Of a DNA stretch of 16,058 nucleotides, positions 1 through 5,434 are shown piece after piece. The first letter of the stretch is position 1. Every line of letters starts with the position of its first letter. Position numbers and translations under genes: made by a program. The stretch is from UBA6168 sp964573725 (GTDB lineage Bacteria; Bacteroidota; Bacteroidia; Chitinophagales; Saprospiraceae): positions 1 through 16,058 of the forward strand of contig CAZNLJ010000071.1 in NCBI GenBank assembly GCA_964573725.1, read 5' to 3'. The notes under the pieces are model-generated. The model did not search any database, was not told the DNA's origin, and was given only the letters and a program-made list of their open reading frames with translations.

Positions 1-15
1 CGCTTGGGCGCGCCG

Positions 16-167
16 CCGGCCGTCCTAAAAAATTTTTTGGGCGCGGGGCGCAGCCCCACGCGCTTTCCAGGTCAGGGCGTAGCCCATCCGTTCGTTTATT
101 GACTAAAAAAAACAGAATATCAATGTTTTGTGATTTATTATTTTGTAGGGTTGAGGTGCGGAAGATG
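16..167 (+). repeat. Left copy of a 152-base dispersed repeat
   Basis: This segment aligns without gaps to the reverse complement of 15698-15849. By hand count 126 of 152 bases match, with a 31-base perfect block at 137-167 and a second near-perfect block at 24-56 (32 of 33). The middle (57-99) is diverged (24 of 43). The outer part holds an A6T6 tract (27-38) and a small hairpin, GGGGC 45-49 pairing with GCCCC 53-57. Homology stops sharply after GAAGATG at 167. Reading 100-167 as protein gives non-synonymous changes and, in the other copy, a stop, so it does not look coding. It could be the end of an insertion sequence or a REP/MITE-like non-coding repeat; no transposase is visible. Confidence 0.85.
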
Positions 168-234
168 CGTTCCACGACGGACAGCCCACCGCTACCTGGT
201 CCGGTCGGTCGGATGGCGGCAAGGTCCCGGCTGT

Positions 235-248
235 TCCTCCGCGGAGGA
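235..248. repeat. Perfect palindrome TCCTCCGCGGAGGA
   Basis: A 14-base self-complementary sequence inside the gene-free stretch. It could be a protein-binding dyad or chance in GC-rich DNA. Confidence 0.4.
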
Positions 249-549
249 TATCTCTTTTCCGGATGCGGGGTGGCCCAAACCGTCCATGGGGGAAGAGGCG
301 CGCTTCTTGTCCGCGCTGCATGGGGAGGCAAAATCATCGGTCCCCTGTTGGCCTTGCCCCAATCTTCCTTCCGGAAATTCGAAAGCAGCGGAACGCCTTC
401 CATTCGCGCAATCCACCTGACCCGAGGAGACTTTCACCCGCCCGGCGAGGAGCGGGCCTGCGGACGGGGGTGTACGGGGGTTGGCATGGGTCGGAATTGG
501 TATACGAGGACCGGTACACCCTTTCACGGCGCCAAGAAATGCAAATCAC

Positions 550-581
550 GGGCCCGACCGAGCGGGAATCCGGTCGGGCCC
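550..581 (-). terminator. Candidate terminator hairpin downstream of adk
   Basis: GGGCCCGACCG (550-560) pairs perfectly with CGGTCGGGCCC (571-581) around a 10-base loop. It lies 130 bases past the adk stop codon. On the leftward strand it is followed by GTGATTTGCATTTC, which has only short T runs, so an intrinsic terminator is plausible but not classical. It might instead act as an mRNA 3'-end stabiliser. Confidence 0.45.
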
Positions 582-710
582 ATGCCCCGAAGTCCGGTGG
601 GGACGAGATACCTCCTTTCCGGGAGACAACCATGGGGGACAAGCTATCGGATGCCCGATTACGGGTCTGCCCGGCGGAGGCGTACAAGCTTTTTTTGTGC
701 CCGGGGCGGG

Positions 711-1292
711 TCAGCCGGCGATGGCCTTGTCGATGGCCGAGGTAAGTCGGTGGAAGATTTCCGGAATACTGCCCATGCCATCGACGTAGCTGGCGATACC
801 AGCCTGGGCATAGTGGTCGAAGACGGGAGCCGTTTCGTTGCGGTAGACGGAGATGCGGTTCCGGATGATGGCCTCGTCGTTATCGTCGCTCCTGCCGGAG
901 GCCTGGCCGCGCAGCAGGATCCGTTTGACGATTTCCTCCTCATCGACCTCGAGGGCGACGAGGCAAGAGATGGAAGTACCCAGGTCGGTGAGCAGGCCGT
1001 CCAGCGCTTCCGCCTGGGCGACCGTCCGGGGGAAACCGTCGAAGATGAACCCTTTGGCGGTCGGGTGGGCATCGACCTTATTTTTCAACATGCCGATGGT
1101 GACACTGTCCGGCACCAATTCCCCTTTTTCGATATAGCTTTTGGCAAGTTGGCCAAGCGGGGTATCATGGCCCATTTCATACCGGAAGAGGTCGCCGGTG
1201 GAAATGTGTACGAGTTGGTATTGCTCGGTAAGTTGCTGGGCCTGCGTACCTTTTCCGGAACCGGGGGGGCCGAAGAGAATCAGGTTGATCAT
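711..1292 (-). CDS. adk: Adenylate kinase
   Basis: Adenylate kinase reversibly converts AMP and ATP to two ADP in the cytoplasm and so balances the adenylate pool. The 193-residue product has the full family signature: the P-loop GPPGSGKGTQ at residues 8-17, the AMP-binding STGDLFR at 31-37, the DGFPRT signature at 85-90, and the arginines of the LID and core (R124, R128, R144, R146). The LID is the short form (SGRSDD around 132-137) without the zinc-binding cysteines of long adenylate kinases. A length near 190 is usual for Bacteroidota. The start ATG is fixed by the canonical MINLILFG beginning. It reads in the same direction as the aldehyde dehydrogenase, 63 bases downstream of it, so co-transcription is possible. 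Confidence 0.97.
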   Translation of the reverse strand: MINLILFGPPGSGKGTQAQQLTEQYQLVHISTGDLFRYEMGHDTPLGQLAKSYIEKGELVPDSVTIGMLKNKVDAHPTAKGFIFDGFPRTVAQAEALDGLLTDLGTSISCLVALEVDEEEIVKRILLRGQASGRSDDNDEAIIRNRISVYRNETAPVFDHYAQAGIASYVDGMGSIPEIFHRLTSAIDKAIAG

Positions 1293-1332
1293 GTCTATCT
1301 GTTTAACGGGCGGGGCAAGGAGCGGCGCGGGA

Positions 1333-1352
1333 GGGGGCCGGCGGGGGCCGGC
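1333..1352. repeat. Tandem duplication of GGGGGCCGGC between ALDH and adk
   Basis: Two perfect adjacent copies of a 10-base unit lie in the 63-base gap between the aldehyde dehydrogenase stop and the adk start. Each unit contains the palindrome GCCGGC. It is a short GC-rich tandem repeat, likely slippage-prone, with no demonstrable function. Confidence 0.6.
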
Positions 1353-1355
1353 GCA

Positions 1356-2885
1356 TCAACCCAGGTCGAACCTGATCCCCTGTGCCAAGGGAATCTGTTG
1401 GCTGTAATTAATGGTGTTCGTTTGTCGCCGCATGTAGGCTTTCCACGCATCGCTGCCGCTTTCCCGGCCGCCGCCGGTTTCCTTTTCCCCGCCGAATGCG
1501 CCGCCGATTTCAGCACCGCTGGTACCGATATTGACATTGGCGATTCCGCAATCCGAGCCGGCGACGGAGAGGAAACGTTCCGCTTCCCGCAGGTTGGTGG
1601 TCATGATGGCGGAGGAAAGGCCTTGCGGCACATCGTTTTGGATGGCGATGGCCTCGGAGAGCTCGTTGTATCGGAGCAGGTAGAGGATGGGGGCGAAGGT
1701 TTCGTGGCGGACGATGGGCATATCCGGCCGGGCTTCCGCAATACAAGGTTTCACATAACAACCGCTTTCGAAACCGGGGCCTTCCAGCACGCCGCCTTCC
1801 ACGGCGAAGGAGCCGCCCTGTGTGGCGATTTCCCGCAGGGTATGGAGATAGGCCCGGACGGCATCCTGGTCGATCAGCGGACCGACGTGGTTCTGTTGGT
1901 CGAGCGGGTCGCCGATGCGGAGTTGGCGGTAGGCGGCGGCGAGTTTGTCGCGGACGGTTTCGTAGATGCTGTCGTGGACAATCAGCCGGCGGGTGGAGGT
2001 ACAGCGTTGGCCGCAGGTACCGACGGCGCCGAAGAGGGCGCCGGTCAGGACCAGGTCGATGTCGGCACTGGGAGTGACGATGATGGCGTTGTTACCGCCG
2101 AGCTCGAGCAGGCTCCGACCCAATCGGGCAGCCACCGTTTGGCCGACGACCTTGCCCATGCGGGTGCTGCCGGTCGCCGAGACGAGGGGGACCCGCGCGT
2201 CCTTGGTGAGGTATTCCCCGACCTTGTAATCCCCGTTGACCAGGCAGACGACACCTTCCGGCACCCCGTTGTCGCGCAGTACCTTGCGGAAAATCTGCTG
2301 GCAGGCCACCCCGCAGAGGGGTGCTTTCTCCGAAGGCTTCCAGATGCAGACATCCCCGCATACCAACGCGATCATGGCATTCCAGGACCAAACGGCCACC
2401 GGAAAGTTGAATGCGGAAATGATACCGACGACACCCAGGGGGTGCCATTGCTCGTACATGCGGTGGTGGGGCCGTTCCGAATGCATGGTCAGCCCGTACA
2501 GCTGCCGGCTGAGGCCGACCGCAAAATCACAGATGTCGATCATTTCCTGTACTTCGCCCCATCCTTCCTGGAGACTCTTACCCATCTCGTAGCTCACCAG
2601 CCGACCGAGGGGATCCTTGTACTGGCGGAGCGCCTCGCCGTATTGGCGGACGATTTCCCCCCGCTTGGGTGCCGGAATCTCCCGCCACACCCGGAACGCC
2701 GCCTGGGCTTGTTCGACCACTCCGTCGTACTGCTCGCGGGTGGTCTGGCTCACCGACCCGATCAAGGCCCCGTCCACCGGGGAATGGGACCGGATGTATT
2801 TCCGGGAGGAAAAGGATTCCTGGCCGGTGCTGGTGCCGGGATTGTTTCGCTTGAGACCGAGTTTCCTGATGAAATCCATCGACAT
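1356..2885 (-). CDS. ALDH7-family aldehyde dehydrogenase (antiquitin-like; likely aminoadipate-semialdehyde dehydrogenase)
   Basis: NAD(P)-dependent aldehyde dehydrogenase of the ALDH7 (antiquitin, AmaB/Pcd) family, which oxidises alpha-aminoadipate semialdehyde in lysine breakdown. The 509-residue length fits. Visible motifs are SAFNFPVAVW with oxyanion Asn160, the general base Glu261 in the family hallmark ELGGNNA, the catalytic Cys295 in GQRC, and the C-terminal block SGAEIGGAFGGEKETGGGRE. Arg294, just before the catalytic cysteine, and Glu114 in the EVQE segment occupy the places of the two residues that bind aminoadipate in human antiquitin, which supports the substrate assignment by homology. 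I chose the ATG giving MSMDFIRKLG; an in-frame extension of 51 residues upstream is low-complexity and unlike the family. The gene sits between a lipoprotein and adk, which do not reveal a pathway. No other lysine-degradation gene is present. Confidence 0.95.
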   Translation of the reverse strand: MSMDFIRKLGLKRNNPGTSTGQESFSSRKYIRSHSPVDGALIGSVSQTTREQYDGVVEQAQAAFRVWREIPAPKRGEIVRQYGEALRQYKDPLGRLVSYEMGKSLQEGWGEVQEMIDICDFAVGLSRQLYGLTMHSERPHHRMYEQWHPLGVVGIISAFNFPVAVWSWNAMIALVCGDVCIWKPSEKAPLCGVACQQIFRKVLRDNGVPEGVVCLVNGDYKVGEYLTKDARVPLVSATGSTRMGKVVGQTVAARLGRSLLELGGNNAIIVTPSADIDLVLTGALFGAVGTCGQRCTSTRRLIVHDSIYETVRDKLAAAYRQLRIGDPLDQQNHVGPLIDQDAVRAYLHTLREIATQGGSFAVEGGVLEGPGFESGCYVKPCIAEARPDMPIVRHETFAPILYLLRYNELSEAIAIQNDVPQGLSSAIMTTNLREAERFLSVAGSDCGIANVNIGTSGAEIGGAFGGEKETGGGRESGSDAWKAYMRRQTNTINYSQQIPLAQGIRFDLG

Positions 2886-2951
2886 GATTGGCAATTTAAT
2901 GGTTGGGCGGACGGGCGGGCGCGTAGCCCGGACCGTATTTCGAACGGGCGG

Positions 2952-2959
2952 TAAAGATA
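2952..2959 (-). promoter_or_regulatory. Weak -7 element upstream of ALDH
   Basis: On the leftward strand this reads TATCTTTA, one mismatch from the Bacteroidota -7 consensus TAnnTTTG. It is about 67 bases before the aldehyde dehydrogenase start. No clear TTTG -33 element lies at the right distance, so this is tentative. Confidence 0.25.
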
Positions 2960-3034
2960 AAGGATGCGAAAAAAAAGTGGTAAACGACGGGCCATTTTCA
3001 GGATGCAGGTTGCATGGCTGGACCGGCTGCCGGG

Positions 3035-3568
3035 TCAACGGACATCGAACTCCATATCGAGGATGATGTCGAAACTCCCATTGGGAAAGGCCCGCAGGCG
3101 CTCCAGCTTGACCTGTACATTGATCTCATCGGGCAGCAGGAAATCCCGGATATCATCCACGTTGCTGGGGAGCAGGTCGATGTCGGTACCCGCGCCGAAA
3201 GGTACCGGATCGCGGTAGAACGCCTCCTGTCCACAGTTTTCCTTATCCTGCCCCAGGGGACAGAGCCGGATGGAAACGGCATCGATGAAGTCGAGGTCCG
3301 CCTGGGCGAAGATCACGGAGAGGGTAGCCCGGCCCGGTTGGATGCGGCGGTAATCGGAAGTGTCGATACCGCGGGCCGCCAGCTGGTCCATCGCATTGGT
3401 ACGCACGCCGTTGATGGGAATGTAGTATTCGAAGCCGGGCTGCAGGGTCGGGTCTACGGAAAACCGGAGATTGGTCACCGGGATGCGCAACAGGGCGGGG
3501 GAGGTTTCCTTTCGGCAGGAACCCAGGGCCAGCAGGCAGCAACAACAGGCGAGGAGGTGGTATTTCAT
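3035..3568 (-). CDS. Small predicted lipoprotein, function unknown
   Basis: A 177-residue protein starting MKYHLLACCCCLLALGSC. The short charged N-terminus, hydrophobic core and LGSC lipobox (Cys18) mark it as an exported lipoprotein. The run of four cysteines inside the signal peptide (8-11) is unusual. The mature part is acidic and probably beta-rich, with no motif I can name; it ends FDIILDMEFDVR. I chose the ATG at 3568 because it begins the signal peptide; the frame continues 54 codons further upstream without a stop, but that part is arginine-rich and not protein-like. It lies 177 bases downstream of the helical protein gene and 149 bases upstream of the ALDH gene, both in the same direction. 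A good -7 promoter element lies about 70 bases upstream, so it may have its own transcript. Confidence 0.75.
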   Translation of the reverse strand: MKYHLLACCCCLLALGSCRKETSPALLRIPVTNLRFSVDPTLQPGFEYYIPINGVRTNAMDQLAARGIDTSDYRRIQPGRATLSVIFAQADLDFIDAVSIRLCPLGQDKENCGQEAFYRDPVPFGAGTDIDLLPSNVDDIRDFLLPDEINVQVKLERLRAFPNGSFDIILDMEFDVR

Positions 3569-3639
3569 ATCGTACGGACTTTGCGGGCACCCGGCCATGC
3601 ATCGGAGCGGGCAAGGCCGGGTGGTCACCGGCCACTCCC

Positions 3640-3647
3640 CAAAACTA
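3640..3647 (-). promoter_or_regulatory. Promoter -7 element TAGTTTTG for the small lipoprotein
   Basis: Reads TAGTTTTG leftward, an exact match to TAnnTTTG, giving a transcript start near 3634 and a leader of about 65 bases. That leader contains a GC-rich inverted repeat (GGCCGG 3615-3620 with CCGGCC 3628-3633). I see no TTTG at -33. Confidence 0.4.
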
Positions 3648-3681
3648 CGGCATCCGAAGGCATTTCGAGGCTTCCCCCGGC

Positions 3682-3699
3682 TTGATTTTACCAAATCAA
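3682..3699. promoter_or_regulatory. AT-rich dyad between the helical-protein and lipoprotein genes
   Basis: TTGATTT (3682-3688) pairs perfectly with AAATCAA (3693-3699) around the loop TACC. It lies 47 bases past the stop of the leftward helical-protein gene and about 35 bases upstream of the lipoprotein's -7 element. It could be an operator dyad or a weak terminator; there is no T tail on the leftward strand. Confidence 0.35.
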
Positions 3700-3745
3700 C
3701 CCTCCTCCGCGGCCGGCGAAAGGATGCCAAGCCAGCGTTCCCCGC

Positions 3746-5161
3746 TCAATGCAGGGCCTCCAACTGCGCCAGCAGCCATTTCTTCTCCATCAGCGGCTCC
3801 GCCGCCCTGATTTCCTCCCGCAACCGCTCGGCAGGAACCCCGCCGCGACCCGGCAAACGGAGCAGCTTCCGCGTGTAGCGCAGCAGGTTCTTGTAAATGG
3901 TGCGGTGGTAGCCCATGACCTGTTTGCGCTGCAGGTAGGCGGTCATGCTGTCGAGCAGGGAATCCAGCGCGTTCAACTCGCCCAGCTCGTAATAGATTTT
4001 CAACAGGATGGTCTTGGCCTGCAGGTTCATCAGGATGTCATCGTACTCGTAGGGCGCAATCAGCTGCATCGCTTCCCCGTAAGCCCCCTGTTCGTACAAC
4101 AAGCGGGCCGTGTAGAACCCGACGTAGGCGGTCCGGTGCCGCTCCGGCAAGCAAGGGCCGTATTCCTCCAGAAAACCACGGACCCACTCGTAACGCTGGA
4201 GGTTCAGTCCCGCCAATACCGCATTGGAAAAGGTGAACCGCGACAACTGCCCGTTCTCCAGCAGCAGCTTCCGCTCCAGGCCCTCGCAGAAAAGGTCGAA
4301 GGTCTCCTGGTAAAAAGCGGATTCGCCGGCATTGATACGGGCGATGCAGTAATTGATGGCCAACAGGTACAGCACCCGCATCTCCTCGGGCGGGAAGAGC
4401 GGGTGGTGACGGCCGAGCTGGTCCTTCAAGGACCGGAAATAGTGCGGCTCCCCCGGATGGGACAAGGACATGTAGCTGTAGTAGTACATGGCGATGGCCG
4501 GATGCCGCAACATGTCCGGCTCCGTCTCCACGTGGTTCGTCACCTCCCCCAACAAGGGCATCCGGTAGCGGGTCTTGTAGACCGCCTGGTGGGAAAACAT
4601 GATGCAGCTCAACTGCAGCTTGTTCGCCAGGTAGGCCAGGTCGTTCGCATCCGATACTTCCTGCAGGTTCAAGGGCACATTCCGCCCCTGCCCGCTGAGA
4701 TGGCTGTACCGCTCCAGCTGCAACAGGTACTCGTTCTCGAAATACTGGCGGTTGCGGTATGGCTGCTCCGCCTGTAGTGCCTGCCCCGCCACCATGGCCC
4801 GCCGGAAAAGGTCCGACAGGTGCCGCTTCCGATAGGCGCGACACAACATCGCCTGCGACCGGACGGCGTCCGCCGCCAATTCCTGATATACCAGGAAGGC
4901 ATCCACCAACTTGCGCAGAAAATACATCACCTGCCGCATATCCGCATCCCGGTATTCCTTCTCCGGATACAACACCCGGAAGACCCGCTCCTTCTCCAGG
5001 TGGCGCGCGCTGCGGAGGTGGTCGCCCGTCAACAAGTAGTGCAGCAGGTCCGATACGTCCTGCCGCGTATTGTGGGCCGGCGAGCTCGCCCACTTACGCA
5101 AGGCCCGGACCTCCTCCTTCTCCAGGGCACGCAACAATGCAATCAGGTGGCTGTTTTCCAT
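3746..5161 (-). CDS. Helical repeat-like protein of unknown function (471 aa)
   Basis: I cannot assign a function. The 471-residue product has no signal peptide or membrane segment and appears almost entirely alpha-helical, with many Leu/Tyr/Arg-rich helices resembling a TPR or other helical solenoid. The N-terminal segment (about residues 1-45: ALEKEEVRALRKWASSPAHN, then DVSDLLHYLL) resembles a recurrent opening in uncharacterised Saprospiria proteins, where a Glu/Arg helix is followed by SP-x-HN or SPFFN; this recollection is not checked. The middle (about 150-330) is rich in Tyr and aromatic residues, and the C-terminus (380-471) looks like paired helices. It is probably a cytoplasmic scaffold or protein-interaction factor, but that is inference. 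The ATG at 5161 is the first good start and has a plausible upstream promoter. The gene is divergent from the secreted T9SS protein. Confidence 0.85.
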   Translation of the reverse strand: MENSHLIALLRALEKEEVRALRKWASSPAHNTRQDVSDLLHYLLTGDHLRSARHLEKERVFRVLYPEKEYRDADMRQVMYFLRKLVDAFLVYQELAADAVRSQAMLCRAYRKRHLSDLFRRAMVAGQALQAEQPYRNRQYFENEYLLQLERYSHLSGQGRNVPLNLQEVSDANDLAYLANKLQLSCIMFSHQAVYKTRYRMPLLGEVTNHVETEPDMLRHPAIAMYYYSYMSLSHPGEPHYFRSLKDQLGRHHPLFPPEEMRVLYLLAINYCIARINAGESAFYQETFDLFCEGLERKLLLENGQLSRFTFSNAVLAGLNLQRYEWVRGFLEEYGPCLPERHRTAYVGFYTARLLYEQGAYGEAMQLIAPYEYDDILMNLQAKTILLKIYYELGELNALDSLLDSMTAYLQRKQVMGYHRTIYKNLLRYTRKLLRLPGRGGVPAERLREEIRAAEPLMEKKWLLAQLEALH

Positions 5162-5286
5162 ATAGGCGGGTTAGGTTCCGTTCTCATACAGTGTATTCCT
5201 GTAATTAACGCCAGTACCTCTCAAAAATTCCATCAACAAACCCCTTTTTTTGTACTGATATCAATTCATTGAAAAACAATGTAAAA

Positions 5287-5315
5287 CAAGTATAAGACCG
5301 ACATTCCCACCACAA
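5287..5315 (-). promoter_or_regulatory. Candidate leftward promoter for the helical protein gene
   Basis: Leftward, a TTG (complement of CAA 5313-5315) is followed after 18 bases by TATACTTG (complement of 5287-5294), one mismatch from TAnnTTTG. The predicted leader is about 120 bases. It is back to back with the rightward promoter at 5356-5387. Confidence 0.4.
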
Positions 5316-5355
5316 TAACCGCTTGTTTTTTTTTCAACAATCCCTGTTTTTTGTC

Positions 5356-5387
5356 TTTGTTTCCGGTAACGGGAAGAATCACTTTTG
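5356..5387 (+). promoter_or_regulatory. Candidate rightward promoter for the T9SS protein
   Basis: TTTG at 5356-5359, a 20-base spacer, then CACTTTTG at 5380-5387, one mismatch from TAnnTTTG. This matches the Bacteroidota -33/-7 arrangement. The transcript would start near 5393, about 40 bases before the ATG, which also argues against the in-frame TTG at 5351 as the start codon. Confidence 0.5.
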
Positions 5388-5434
5388 TACCGGATCCGAG
5401 TCGTCGCAAGGATCCGTCAACGAACCAGGTCCGC

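Larger units (their letters stand above)
168..710. other. Gene-free, hairpin-rich region downstream of adk
   Basis: No convincing gene is seen in these 543 bases on either strand. The open frames crossing it have no recognisable motifs and are what high GC content produces. It contains a perfect 11-bp hairpin (550-581), a palindrome at 236-247 and an 8-bp inverted repeat (GGGTGTAC 468-475 with GTACACCC 514-521). It may be the 3' region of the leftward adk transcript or an unrecognised structured RNA. I did not find tRNA, SRP RNA or RNase P signatures. Confidence 0.5.

Noticed and set aside
66..80. CCAGGTCAGG resembling the start of the SRP RNA core
   Set aside because: The GGAAGGAAGCAGC part of the SRP core does not follow, and the sequence is absent from the other repeat copy.
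100..135. Possible short conserved peptide (MTK-x-NR-x-SMFC) in both repeat copies
   Set aside because: Differences between the copies are mostly non-synonymous and the right copy has a stop directly after SMFCN; conservation continues past the stop, so it is DNA or RNA rather than protein that is conserved.
99..2954. A 951-codon rightward open frame across adk and the aldehyde dehydrogenase
   Set aside because: It is antisense to two genes with complete family motifs, begins inside a non-coding repeat with a TTG, and encodes a composition without domains. High GC codon bias explains its length.
2886..3038. Upstream in-frame extension of the aldehyde dehydrogenase
   Set aside because: The extra 51 residues are Pro/Arg/Thr-rich and unlike the N-terminus of ALDH7 proteins; MSMDFIRKLG gives the normal length.
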